From a virus: 23,568 nucleotides of DNA. The stretch is from positions 1 through 23,568 of the IMG/VR virus record IMGVR_UViG_3300006802_000591; one strand, given 5' to 3'. A program made the position numbers and the translations under genes. Numbering within the stretch: the first letter of the stretch is position 1; the number at the start of each line of letters is the position of its first letter. Under the pieces are notes generated by a model that had not been told where the DNA came from, searched no databases, and saw nothing but the letters and a program-made list of their open reading frames with translations. Positions 13,903 to 22,356 of this stretch are shown here, in pieces.

Positions 13903-14237
13903 CCGTCCTCATCAATCAGACTGGCGCATGTACGACGGTCCCACTGGCTCTCAGCAGCACGACGCCGACGACGCTCTACACGGCAACGCAATTTGACGCG
14001 GTGCTCGGGCTGCGGGTGACGAACACCCACAGCAGCGCGGTGGTGGTGACGGTTGAGCTTGTCCGCAGCGCTACGTCCTACGCGATCATCGACCAGTCGG
14101 TGGCGGCCAACACCTCGATCGAGGGGCCGGATTACCTGCCGATGAAAGAGGGCGACGTTCTCAAGGTGACGCTTGGCTCGGCCAACCCGGTCGACGTGGT
14201 GGCGATCATCATGCAGGGCGCGGGCCGCAACGGATGA
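13899..14237 (+). CDS. Small beta-rich virion protein, 112 aa
   Basis: The product is Thr/Val-rich with alternating strands: TTVPLALSSTTPTTLYTATQFD, VLGLRVTNTHSSAVVVTVELVRS, and DVLKVTLGSANPVDVVAIIMQG. This is the composition of an immunoglobulin-like or jelly-roll sandwich, common in small phage tail or capsid accessory proteins. The true ATG at 13899 overlaps the preceding TGA; the in-frame start at 13848 would lie inside the gp10-like gene. It is coupled to the next gene by ATGA. A structural role near the tail hub is inferred. Confidence 0.65.
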   Translation: MTVLINQTGACTTVPLALSSTTPTTLYTATQFDAVLGLRVTNTHSSAVVVTVELVRSATSYAIIDQSVAANTSIEGPDYLPMKEGDVLKVTLGSANPVDVVAIIMQGAGRNG

Positions 14238-14635
14238 GGCTCTTGCTCGTCAAGGACGTTGATGCCGTTTGGCCGGGCATCAATCGGTTTGCCGAAATGC
14301 TGGAGAAGGACTTCCCCGAATGGACGGCGGCCAGCTTGTTCCATGGCGCCCGATCTGGCGCATTGCAGCTCTGGGTGATCGCGGACGGGGAGGCGGCAAA
14401 AGCCGCGATCTTCGTGGAATACCGGTCTCGCGGGAATCATACCGGCGCCCGCGTGGCCGCCATGGCTGGCGAAGACATCCACGGCTGGAAGCACCTTTGG
14501 CCGGAATTCAAAAAAGCACTCGTGACTTTCGGCGCGTCCTCAATGGATTGCGTAGCCCGCAAGGGTTTCGGCGAGATTTTCACGGACTTCAAGGCCAAGC
14601 GATACCTGTTCGAAGTGGACCTCACTGATGCCTGA
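14234..14635 (+). CDS. GNAT-like small protein, 133 aa
   Basis: The predicted order helix, strand, strand, helix, strand fits a reduced GNAT acyltransferase fold. LQLWVIADGEAAKAAIFVEY at about 45-64 would be strands beta2-beta3, GWKHLWPEFKKALVTFG a long helix, and MDCVARKGFGEIFTDFKAKRYLFEVDL the last strands. GNAT-like proteins of this size are frequently encoded between tail-hub and ejection genes in similar phages. A classic acetyl-CoA pyrophosphate loop (Q/RxxGxG/A) is not clear, so it may be structural. It overlaps the next gene by 8 nt. Confidence 0.5.
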   Translation: MRLLLVKDVDAVWPGINRFAEMLEKDFPEWTAASLFHGARSGALQLWVIADGEAAKAAIFVEYRSRGNHTGARVAAMAGEDIHGWKHLWPEFKKALVTFGASSMDCVARKGFGEIFTDFKAKRYLFEVDLTDA

Positions 14636-15665
14636 CAACGACAACAAGACCCAGAGCGTGACCACGAGCAGCGCGAAGATTCCCGCGAACGTTCAGAGCG
14701 CCATGGATTCGTCTCTGGGCAAGGCACAGAGCCTGTTCAACAACAACCAGATTGCAACGCCGTATACCGGCTCGACGGTGGTCCCGTATTCCGAGAACAC
14801 CATGGCCGGCATGTGGCGGTCTCTGAACACCGCAGATCAGGCTCGACCCGGCGTTCAGGCTACATTCGACCGAACAGCAGCCCTCGGCAATTCGGACGGC
14901 TTGAACGATGGGCAGCGGTCTGCTCTCGGGTCACTTTCGGGCATCATGTCCGGCGCCAATGGCACGTCGAACGCCGAAAGCAATCTCGGCTTTTGGGCCA
15001 ATGGCGGCGCGCTCGACGGCAGCAAGAACCCGTACTTCTCGGCAGTCGTGGACCGTGCTTCCGAGGGCGCCCGCGACGCGGTGAACATGAACTTTGCTGG
15101 GGCAGGGCGCTATGGATCGGGCGCCAACCAGCAGATCCTCGCCCGCGAAGTCGGTGACCTGCAAAATCGCGCCTATGCCGGCCAGTATAACAACGAAGTC
15201 GCGAATATGTTCGGCGCAAACCAGCAGATGGACAGCCAGCGCCAGCAGGGCATTGCCAACCAGATGCAGGCGGCGGGCGATGTGTTCAACGGCTACCAGC
15301 AGGGCACGCAGAACGCCGCAGGTGCGCGCGCAGCCTTGCCGGGGGCCTATCAGGCGCTCCAGGGCCTGAACAACGCGCAGTTCTCGGTTGGCTCGATGTG
15401 GGAAGACCTGAACGCCCGGCAGATGAATGACCAACTCCGCATCTGGCAGGAGCAGCAACAGCAGCCGATGACATCGGTGGAGTGGTTGAACGGCATCGCT
15501 GGCGGCAATGGGGCGCTCACTGGCGGCCAGACGCAGACCATCCAGGCGCCGAAGACCTCGCCGTTCATGGCGGGCCTTGGCGGTGCGGCTACGGGCTTCG
15601 GTGTTGGCGGCCCGATTGGCGCGGCCATTGGCGGCGGCGCCGGCCTTCTCGGCAGCTTGTTCTAG
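14628..15665 (+). CDS. Probable ejection (internal virion) protein 1
   Basis: The 345-aa protein is Gly/Ala/Gln/Asn-rich. Helical repeats rich in Gln fill about 160-290 (ANQQILAREVGDLQNRAYAGQYN; MNDQLRIWQEQQQQ). The last 32 residues (GGAATGFGVGGPIGAAIGG, then AGLLGSLF) form a Gly-zipper membrane segment. This is the usual form of podovirus ejection proteins that leave the head with the DNA and line a conduit across the envelope. It heads a row of three such genes. ATG at 14628 overlaps the preceding gene by 8 nt. The role is inferred from composition, tail and gene order. Confidence 0.62.
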   Translation: MPDNDNKTQSVTTSSAKIPANVQSAMDSSLGKAQSLFNNNQIATPYTGSTVVPYSENTMAGMWRSLNTADQARPGVQATFDRTAALGNSDGLNDGQRSALGSLSGIMSGANGTSNAESNLGFWANGGALDGSKNPYFSAVVDRASEGARDAVNMNFAGAGRYGSGANQQILAREVGDLQNRAYAGQYNNEVANMFGANQQMDSQRQQGIANQMQAAGDVFNGYQQGTQNAAGARAALPGAYQALQGLNNAQFSVGSMWEDLNARQMNDQLRIWQEQQQQPMTSVEWLNGIAGGNGALTGGQTQTIQAPKTSPFMAGLGGAATGFGVGGPIGAAIGGGAGLLGSLF

Positions 15666-15674
15666 GAGAACCGC

Positions 15675-16766
15675 ATGGGCATTCTCGACGGCCTTTTCGG
15701 CGGCGGCCAGCAGATGCGCGCACAGGCACCGGGGCAGGGCCTGCTTGGCGACTTCGGCGCTCGCATGACGCAGATGCAGCAGAACAACCCGGAGGCGTTC
15801 ATTGCGCTCGGTGCGGGCTTGCTCAATGGCGACATGGCGCAGGGCGCTGCCGGCATGGGGCGGGCGGTGGGCGACTATCGGCAGCGCGAGGCGCAGGCCG
15901 GATTGCAGCGCGAAGGCTGGGATCGTCAGGACGCGCGCTTTGACAAGACCTTCGGGCTCCAGCAGGCGCAGTACAACAACCAGCTTGCGGCGCAAGGAAC
16001 TGCCAAGGCCCAGCAGGCGCAGCAGATCAACCAGACGATCAAATGGGCGGAATCGACGGGCGACCCCGACGTGATCGGGCTTGCCGGCGCCGGCATGTTC
16101 GACGAGGCGTTCAAGGTGTGGAATGCGAAGAACAGCGCAGGGGCGGCGAACGATTACGGCCTGACACCGATGTATGGGACCGACGATCAGGGCAACATTG
16201 TTCCAATGCAGCTCGGCAAGAACGGTCAGGCGGTGCGAACAGCCATCCCCGAGGGCATCACGCCGGTCTCACCGTACTCGCTGAACGCGGACAAGGCCCG
16301 AGGCACGGCAGTCGGCAAGGGCATGGGCGAGGCGCAGACCGAACTCGGCGGCACGCTACAGACGGCAGACCGGATGCTCGGCGTCATTGACGATGTTCTG
16401 AACGACCCGAACCGCGGCGCCGGCACAGGCGCATCGTCGATCTTCAACGTCATCCCGGCAACGGGCGGCTACGACTTCAACCAGAAGGTCAAGCAGCTTC
16501 AGGGGCAGGCGTTCCTCCAGGCATTTGAAAGCCTCAAGGGCGGCGGTCAGATCACCGAAGTCGAGGGCATGAAGGCCGAGCAGGCCATCGCTCGGCTGAG
16601 CACGGCACAGAGCGAGCCAGCATTTGAGCAGGCGCTGATGGACCTCAAGGAAGTCGTGCAGGCCGGCAAGCAGCGCGCCATGCAGCGGGCAGGCGGTGGC
16701 GGTGTGCAGGCGCAGCGCCCGGCGCCCGTCAATGTCGGCGGCTACACGATCGAGCAGGTGGATTGA
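15675..16766 (+). CDS. Probable ejection protein 2
   Basis: AGGAG (15664-15668) 6 nt before the ATG gives a strong start. The 363-aa product begins MGILDGLFGGGQQ, has a small hydrophobic region (AFIALGAGLLNGDMAQGAAGMG, about 40-61), then long Gln/Ala-rich helices (about 65-125). A conserved-looking block with VKQLQGQAFLQAFESLKGGGQ and ITEVEGMKAEQAIARL lies at about 275-310. The latter resembles a module found in phage internal virion proteins. It is tightly coupled to the next gene by TGATG. It would act together with its two neighbours in genome delivery. Confidence 0.62.
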   Translation: MGILDGLFGGGQQMRAQAPGQGLLGDFGARMTQMQQNNPEAFIALGAGLLNGDMAQGAAGMGRAVGDYRQREAQAGLQREGWDRQDARFDKTFGLQQAQYNNQLAAQGTAKAQQAQQINQTIKWAESTGDPDVIGLAGAGMFDEAFKVWNAKNSAGAANDYGLTPMYGTDDQGNIVPMQLGKNGQAVRTAIPEGITPVSPYSLNADKARGTAVGKGMGEAQTELGGTLQTADRMLGVIDDVLNDPNRGAGTGASSIFNVIPATGGYDFNQKVKQLQGQAFLQAFESLKGGGQITEVEGMKAEQAIARLSTAQSEPAFEQALMDLKEVVQAGKQRAMQRAGGGGVQAQRPAPVNVGGYTIEQVD

Positions 16767-18892
16767 TGCCGACATTCCAGATCACCGCTCCGGACGGCAA
16801 GAAGTATCGCGTTACCGGCGAGAATGCCGAGGGCGCGTTTCAGGCTGTGCAGGCGATGGCCGGCGGTGGTCTCGACAGTCAGCAGACCGACGCCCTCGCG
16901 CGCGCCAAGGCGAACTATGAAGCCGGCACACGCCCGGATGTAGAACTGTCGCCAGAGGCCGCGCGAGACCCGCGTGCCAATCTCCCGATGGACGACGGCG
17001 CTCTGAATCGTGCCGGCGCGTTCTTCCAAGGCGCGGTCGAAGGTATGCCCATTGTCGGCCCGACCATCATGGATGGTGTTCGGAGTGGCGTCGCAGGCGG
17101 CGCGGCATTGGCGTCCGGTCGCGGGTATGGCGACGTGAAGTCTGAACTGGATGCGGTCGGTGAACGGCTGCCGCAGGACTTCCCCGGCACGACGCTTGCC
17201 GGCAACATCACGGGCGCAGTCGCTCCGATGATGGGCATCGGCGCCACGGCTCTTGGTGGACGCGCTCTCGGCCTCACGCAATCGAGCCTCGGCGCTCGTG
17301 CCGGTATGTCGGCGGCATCTGGTGCGGGCATCTCGGCGGCTGATACGGCGGCCCGCGGCGGTGACATGGGCGATGTGGCCCAGAGTGCGGCGCTTGGCGG
17401 CTTCCTCGGCGGCGCTATTCCCATCGCAGGGGCGGGGCTCCAAAAGGGCTACCGTGCGGCGGCGGATTACGTCGGAGGGAAGATGCGCGGCGCGATCAAT
17501 CCGACCCGCGCGGCGGGCGAGCGTGTCGGGAAGGCTATCAGCCTCGACCGTGCCAACCCTGGCGATGACATCCTCGGTGCGGCTGACGACGTGACGGCGC
17601 GCACGAACAACCAGCAGGTAATGAACCTCGACCGCGGCGGCGAGACGACCCGCGCGCTGGCTCGTGCGGCATCGAACACCAATCCTGAGGCCCGAGCGAC
17701 CATCGCCAAGGCCGCAGACGACCGCTTTGCTACGCAGGGCGGGCGCACTGTCGATTTCGTCAAGCGCGTCATGGGCGGCAATGTCGACGATCTCGCGCTA
17801 CAGGACCGGATCAAGGACATCGCCCGCATTACCAATGCGAAGGCATATCGAGCAGCGGAGGCATCACCCCGCGCGCAGCAGGTATGGGACGGCGAGCTAC
17901 AGCAGCTTATGCAGTCGCCAACGGTCCAGAAGGCCGCACAGGGCGCGACAAGCCGCAGTGCCGACCGCGTGGCTGTGGAAGGCGGCAAGGCCGTCCGCAA
18001 CCCCTTTGTGTTTGACAAGGGCGTTGCCAAACTGGTGCGCAATGCTGACGGATCAATGGCGGTGCCGAACCTGCGCTTTTGGGATCAGGTCAAGCGCAAT
18101 CTTGACGACGAGATCGGCACGGCAATGAAGGCCGGCAATCGCTCGCGGGCTGCCGATATCCAGAGCATCCGCAGCCGGCTTGTCCAGAAACTGGACGGGC
18201 TTGTGCCGGAATACCAGGCGGCGCGTCGTGGTGCTGCCGCGGCATTCGGCGCAGAGGATGCCGTCGAGGCTGGTCGCAACTTCGCCCGCCAGACCCGCAA
18301 TGTGCCCGAGATGGAGCGGGCGATCGCCCAGTTCAACCAGGCTGAAAAGAAAGCCTTTGAGGTCGGCTATGCGTCGGAGATCGTGGATAAGGTCCGCTCG
18401 ACCAATGACCGCGTGAACGCCATCCGCATGTTCAAGTCTCCAGAGATGCGGCAGAAGTTCGAACTGGCGCTGGGGCCGCAGAAAACCCGCGAACTGGAAG
18501 CGTTCATTCGGGTCGAAGACGCGACGGACAAGATCCGCGGCGCTCTCGGCAATTCGACAACAGCCCGGCAGCTTGTTGAACTCGGGCTGGCTGGCGGTGC
18601 CGGTGGCGCAGCATCCATCGCGACGGGCGATCCGCGCTATGTCGGCTTTGCCGTTGCGGGCGCCCTTGCCCGATCCGGCATGAAGCTGGTGAACGCCAAG
18701 GTTGACGAGCGAGTGATGAAAAAGGTCGCCGAGATGCTGATTTCGGAAGACCCAAAGGTGATTGAGAAGGCCATCCGTCAGGCGGCATTTTCGCCGCAGT
18801 ATCTGGCTGCTGTCGAGGCGATCTCGGAAGCGGCAGGGCGCCTGTCTCGAGCTGCGCCGCCTGCTTTGGCGACCGGGGCCGCGCTAGAATAG
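16766..18892 (+). CDS. Probable large ejection protein 3, 708 aa
   Basis: The N-terminus FQITAPDGKKYRVTGENAEG at about 4-23 matches a short beta-hairpin module (DGKxYxV...A) found at the start of many phage internal virion proteins. A Gly/Ala-rich hydrophobic region follows (about 95-235), then long helical stretches and a second hydrophobic patch (LGLAGGAGGAASIATGDPRYVGFAVAGALA, about 605-635). No lytic transglycosylase or peptidase motif is visible, so it is unlikely to be the cell-wall enzyme. ATG at 16766 shares a base with the previous stop. It converges with the minus-strand pair, overlapping by 9 nt. Confidence 0.68.
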   Translation: MPTFQITAPDGKKYRVTGENAEGAFQAVQAMAGGGLDSQQTDALARAKANYEAGTRPDVELSPEAARDPRANLPMDDGALNRAGAFFQGAVEGMPIVGPTIMDGVRSGVAGGAALASGRGYGDVKSELDAVGERLPQDFPGTTLAGNITGAVAPMMGIGATALGGRALGLTQSSLGARAGMSAASGAGISAADTAARGGDMGDVAQSAALGGFLGGAIPIAGAGLQKGYRAAADYVGGKMRGAINPTRAAGERVGKAISLDRANPGDDILGAADDVTARTNNQQVMNLDRGGETTRALARAASNTNPEARATIAKAADDRFATQGGRTVDFVKRVMGGNVDDLALQDRIKDIARITNAKAYRAAEASPRAQQVWDGELQQLMQSPTVQKAAQGATSRSADRVAVEGGKAVRNPFVFDKGVAKLVRNADGSMAVPNLRFWDQVKRNLDDEIGTAMKAGNRSRAADIQSIRSRLVQKLDGLVPEYQAARRGAAAAFGAEDAVEAGRNFARQTRNVPEMERAIAQFNQAEKKAFEVGYASEIVDKVRSTNDRVNAIRMFKSPEMRQKFELALGPQKTRELEAFIRVEDATDKIRGALGNSTTARQLVELGLAGGAGGAASIATGDPRYVGFAVAGALARSGMKLVNAKVDERVMKKVAEMLISEDPKVIEKAIRQAAFSPQYLAAVEAISEAAGRLSRAAPPALATGAALE

Positions 18893-19075
18893 GTTGCCGA
18901 CAACTTCGATGAAGTGTGACGGGTCGCGGGCGAAGGTGATCGCGATCCCCATGCCGATAGCGCCGGGCAGGATCACCCACCATTGCAACTCTCGACCGTC
19001 CGCATAGCGGGCAGGCTCAGGGTTATACATCCGCCACCAGATGCTGCGCTTTGATCGGTCCTTCGGCTCAGTCAC
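18884..19075 (-). CDS. Small single-pass membrane protein on the opposite strand, 63 aa
   Basis: Translation from GTG (19075-19073) gives TEPKDRSKRSIWWRMYNPEPARYADG after the start, then a transmembrane helix WWVILPGAIGMGIAITFA at about 37-54 and a short tail. The GTG overlaps the stop of its upstream partner as GTGA, which strongly supports this start over ATG at 19108. A basic N-terminus before the helix suggests the N-terminus is cytoplasmic. Paired with an exported protein and opposed to the structural operon, it looks like a moron; superinfection exclusion or host-envelope modification are candidates. No homologue is recognised. Confidence 0.72.
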   Translation of the reverse strand: MTEPKDRSKRSIWWRMYNPEPARYADGRELQWWVILPGAIGMGIAITFARDPSHFIEVVGNLF

Positions 19076-19380
19076 TGGCAGCGCTCGACGAGCAGATCCG
19101 CACCCCATGTAAGGAACGTGTTGCCGTCGAATTCGTGGACGGCAAATGCGCGCTGCTTCGTCGGGTCAAAGTCTGGAGAGTCCGCAACCAGGACAGTCAT
19201 GCCGGTGCCGGTGCCCGTGCTGCTGTAGCGCTCGACCTTGCCGTCATAGGTCAGGACCGGCGTTGCGCCTGCTTCCATGACGATCGAGAATTTCGGGTCG
19301 TCCACATCGACAAATCGGCAATCGGCAGCAGCCGCGCTGACGCTCAAGAGTGTCGCCGCAGCGACTAGCAATGCTCGCAT
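19072..19380 (-). CDS. Exported protein with signal peptide, opposite strand, 102 aa
   Basis: The N-terminus MRALLVAAATLLSVSAAAADCRF is a classic Sec signal peptide with cleavage probable after the AAA stretch. The mature part (about 83 aa) is beta-prone (FSIVMEAGATPVLTYDGKVERY; GMTVLVADSPDF) and contains two cysteines (near its start and at its extreme C-terminus, VERCQ), which could form a disulfide closing the domain. GGGAG on the minus strand (19393-19389) lies 8 nt before the ATG. In-frame upstream ATGs have no ribosome-binding site. It is translationally coupled to the membrane protein downstream. The periplasmic function is unknown; inhibition of superinfection or envelope change fits its moron-like context. 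Confidence 0.78.
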   Translation of the reverse strand: MRALLVAAATLLSVSAAAADCRFVDVDDPKFSIVMEAGATPVLTYDGKVERYSSTGTGTGMTVLVADSPDFDPTKQRAFAVHEFDGNTFLTWGADLLVERCQ

Positions 19381-19404
19381 GGTCCAATCTCCCTTGAGGT
19401 AAAG

Positions 19405-21615
19405 ATGGCGAAGATCGAACTTTCCGCAAGGGATATCGACCACATTGCGCGTGTTGTGGAGACGGAAGTGTCGCGCGGGATACAGCGCGCCGACCCGCAA
19501 GTCTACAACGACATGGTGTCTGCGGTTGTCGATACCGTCACCAATCGCCTCGCGACGGGGCGTTATGGCAAGACGGTGCAGGACGTTCTAAACGACCGCC
19601 GCGCCTTCTCCAAAATCACCGGCCCGAAGAGCCTAAACCCTTATGGCTCGGTGCAGAAGGCACCAGCGGCGCCGACCAGCACGCGCGCCGTCGTGGCCCA
19701 ACATCTCGCCGATCGCGCCAAAGGCAAGCCGTCGATTGTTGGCGGTGCTCTCGACTATGCCAACCCGGCCCACTCCAGCCCGAACAACATCAGCGGCTGG
19801 ATCGATCCGATGCGTGCCGCGGGCGCTGTCCGGCTTGGTATCGGCAAGCAGGAGCACTATCACGGGCTTGCGCCCCACAACATTGGCCGAGCCGCGCCTG
19901 ACTACGAGATCAGCGTTCCCGAAGACGTGGCCTCGATGGCGACCGGCCAATACAGCCAGCCGTCCTACCCCGACAATCTCCGACCGACCGGAGGGCTGGT
20001 TGCCAGCCGCGCACCGACGCGCGAGGACGCCCGCCTCGGCGATGCCTGGGGCTTCCAAGACCCGACCACGACTGCCGGCGTCCGCATGGCTGACAACGCG
20101 CCATTGCCGGGCGGCCTGTTCGACGATCCGCGGAACATGCGCGATATCTCGGTGGGGCTCCTTGGCGGCGTAGCGCCTCCTGCCTCGCGCCCCGGTATGC
20201 CTGCGCCCGGCATGGCGACGCCGACCGCGCGTGCAAGCAACCCGAACCGTCCCGGCCTGCCGGCGCCGATGTCCCGGCCTTCGCCTTCCATGGCCGCGCC
20301 GTCCGTCATGTCTGCCGCGGTGCAGGAGCGCATGACCGGCGTGCCAATGTCCGATCGGCAGATCACGGCATCGGTCCCGGACATGCCGGCGGCCTCGGCC
20401 ATGCTGTCGCGCACAGCGCCCTCCATCAATGCGCGCCCGGCAATGGAGCGCCCGACTGCGATGGCGAGCCTTTCGCCGTCAGTGCAGGAGCGCATGGGCG
20501 GCTTCCCCGACGTGCCGACCCCGACGCAGCGCGCCGAACTGTCGCCCTCGGTGATGGAGCGAATGGATGGGTTCCCATCCTCGCCGGCACCAACGCGCTC
20601 GACCGCCACCCAGGATCTCTCGCCATCCGTTATGGACCGCATGGGCGGGCTGCTGAGCATGGATGCTAAGGCGGCAACGATGCCGGGCAGTCTGCCGAAT
20701 GGCCTTCTGAGCGACGTGCCGCCGGCTTCGCAGCCCTTTGGGCGCCCTGACGCCATCGCCTATGCAGATCCGGTTCCGGCGCGTCCGACGCCTTCTGTGC
20801 CGTCCTATAAGGCGCCGCCCGCATCGTATCAGACGCCAGCCTTCTCGACGGCACCCCCGCAGATCGACGCGCTCGGCCAGCCTCCCATTCCCGGCCTACA
20901 GCGAGCCCCACAGGCGCCCGCACAGCGGCAAGTAGCGGCAACGGTGCCCGATGTGCCCGCATACACCGCCCCGCGCGATGTAGCCCCCGCGCCGACGATT
21001 GCAGGGCCTGTCGGAAGGCAGCGGCAGGCCGAGACGCCGACGCGCTCCAACATCAACACCGATACCGCCGACCGAAATATGGCGCAGGTCGCTGCATCGC
21101 GCGCGCTGGATACGGTCGCGGAGCGGAGCAAGGGCGGACTGTTCTCTGGCGGATTCTCGGGGCCGTCCGGTGTCATGGGCGGCGCGATGCTCGGCGGTGC
21201 CATGGGCGGCCTTCCTGGCGCGGCCATCGGCGGATTGCTGGGCTCGCAGACGGTACGCGATGCCATCGGGCTCGGCGGCGGCTCCAGCGGCTTCGGCACC
21301 GGCCAGCTTTCGGCGGGCGCGCTCTCTGCCCTCAATGCCGGTTGGGGCGGCTTCGGCAACATGAACGCCACGCAGCAGCTTGCTACCAGTCTCGCCCGCG
21401 AACAGGCCGAACAGCAGGCACGCGAGGCGGCGCAAGCCGGCTATTTCGATGGCTGGGGCTTTGCCGGCAATCAAGCATCATCCTCGGCGCTTCCCGGCCG
21501 CACGACCAGCTATCGCGGCGGATCTACCAGTATGGGCGGCGAGGGCGGCTTCGGCAGCGGCACGATGTCTGACTCCGCGCGCAGTTCCGCCAAAAGCGGC
21601 GGCGGCTTGTTCTAA
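19405..21615 (+). CDS. SleB-like (Hydrolase_2) virion protein with repeat and Gly-rich regions, 736 aa
   Basis: Residues about 10-170 resemble the SleB/Hydrolase_2 cell-wall hydrolase fold: HIARVVETEV with Glu19/Glu21, MVSAVVDTVTNRLATGRY (37-54), TVQDVLNDRRAFSKITG and EHYHGLAPHN (150-159). The long middle part (about 180-550) is Pro/Ser/Met-rich and contains four copies of an SPSVxERMxGxP-like motif. The C-terminal third has a Gly-zipper segment (VMGGAMLGGAMGGLPGAAIG, about 590-609) and the end SGGGLF. It would be a virion-associated peptidoglycan enzyme used at entry. GAGGT at 19396-19400 precedes the ATG. Only 24 nt separate it from the divergent minus-strand gene. The hydrolase assignment is by pattern and moderate in strength. 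Confidence 0.62.
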   Translation: MAKIELSARDIDHIARVVETEVSRGIQRADPQVYNDMVSAVVDTVTNRLATGRYGKTVQDVLNDRRAFSKITGPKSLNPYGSVQKAPAAPTSTRAVVAQHLADRAKGKPSIVGGALDYANPAHSSPNNISGWIDPMRAAGAVRLGIGKQEHYHGLAPHNIGRAAPDYEISVPEDVASMATGQYSQPSYPDNLRPTGGLVASRAPTREDARLGDAWGFQDPTTTAGVRMADNAPLPGGLFDDPRNMRDISVGLLGGVAPPASRPGMPAPGMATPTARASNPNRPGLPAPMSRPSPSMAAPSVMSAAVQERMTGVPMSDRQITASVPDMPAASAMLSRTAPSINARPAMERPTAMASLSPSVQERMGGFPDVPTPTQRAELSPSVMERMDGFPSSPAPTRSTATQDLSPSVMDRMGGLLSMDAKAATMPGSLPNGLLSDVPPASQPFGRPDAIAYADPVPARPTPSVPSYKAPPASYQTPAFSTAPPQIDALGQPPIPGLQRAPQAPAQRQVAATVPDVPAYTAPRDVAPAPTIAGPVGRQRQAETPTRSNINTDTADRNMAQVAASRALDTVAERSKGGLFSGGFSGPSGVMGGAMLGGAMGGLPGAAIGGLLGSQTVRDAIGLGGGSSGFGTGQLSAGALSALNAGWGGFGNMNATQQLATSLAREQAEQQAREAAQAGYFDGWGFAGNQASSSALPGRTTSYRGGSTSMGGEGGFGSGTMSDSARSSAKSGGGLF
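20308..20655 (+). repeat. Four protein-level repeats of the form SPSVxERMxGxP
   Basis: Within the 19405-21615 gene, the unit appears at residues 302-314 (AAVQERMTGVP), 356-368 (LSPSVQERMGGFP), 379-391 (LSPSVMERMDGFP) and 405-417 (LSPSVMDRMGGLL). Spacing starts at 54 codons and falls to 23-26. Codons differ between copies, so the similarity is kept at protein level. Confidence 0.7.
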
Positions 21616-21627
21616 AAGGATCATCAC

Positions 21628-22356
21628 ATGGCGAAAGACTCGGTCGCGGATTGGGACACCACCGCTTCGAACAATACGGATATCGGCGGCACCTCCATTG
21701 TCGGGTCGGCCAACGTCAGCAATTTCGACAACGCGCTGCGCACGCTCATGGCGCAAGTCGCTGCAGCCCGCCCGATAGCGGGGGGGTATGCGACGAGCTA
21801 CACGACGGCGGAGATGCTGCAAGCGAGGGAGAACATCGGCGCGTCGGACGGTCAGATATCAGACACCACGCTTACGCCAGGAGCGAGCTTTGTCGATATT
21901 GCCCTACCGACTGGTTACGAATCCTTCACACTTACGTTGAGCGAGGTGAGAGGAGCGGTTGCCTGCGCACTATTCGTGAACCTCTGGGTTCCAATCGGGG
22001 GGCTCATCACGACGGCCAGCTATTTTTCAAGTCTGGACTTCTCCAACGGCCCGAACACCATTCAACGGCAAAGCCGCGCCGCCCAGACATCTTTCCAGAT
22101 ATCAGCCCTCATATCCTCCAGTGCAGGAGAGGGTTTGCATGGGTATATTCATCTCCTTCCCGGTGGCGGCAGCGCCGCCGCCAGACCCGCGATCTTTGCC
22201 GATGCAACCCACTACGCGGCCTCTCCGGGCACATGGGAGCGGGTTAATACCAACGGCGTTCTGGTGAATGGTGAGCGCGCAAACTTTATCCGCCTTTCGC
22301 CGAACGGGACAACCTTCGCAGCAGGGCGTGTAATTTTGAAGGGATCAAAGGCATGA
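21628..22356 (+). CDS. Tail fibre / receptor-binding protein
   Basis: The 242-aa product begins MAKDSVADWDTTASNNTDIGG and continues with VSNFDNALRTLMAQVAAARP. This short N-terminal module is common on small phage tail-fibre proteins and probably attaches to the tail. Residues about 75-242 form a beta-rich domain (ASFVDIALPTGYESFTLTLSEV; NGVLVNGERANFIRLSPNG) that would be the receptor-binding part. AAAAGGA (21615-21621) is 6-7 nt before the ATG. The distal coding part looks lower in GC than its neighbours. It is coupled to the accessory gene by ATGA. Confidence 0.75.
   Translation: MAKDSVADWDTTASNNTDIGGTSIVGSANVSNFDNALRTLMAQVAAARPIAGGYATSYTTAEMLQARENIGASDGQISDTTLTPGASFVDIALPTGYESFTLTLSEVRGAVACALFVNLWVPIGGLITTASYFSSLDFSNGPNTIQRQSRAAQTSFQISALISSSAGEGLHGYIHLLPGGGSAAARPAIFADATHYAASPGTWERVNTNGVLVNGERANFIRLSPNGTTFAAGRVILKGSKA

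Noticed and set aside
19051-19368. Plus-strand ORF across the minus-strand pair
   Set aside because: It has no ribosome-binding site or coupling, while the minus-strand frames have a signal peptide, a TM helix and GTGA overlap.
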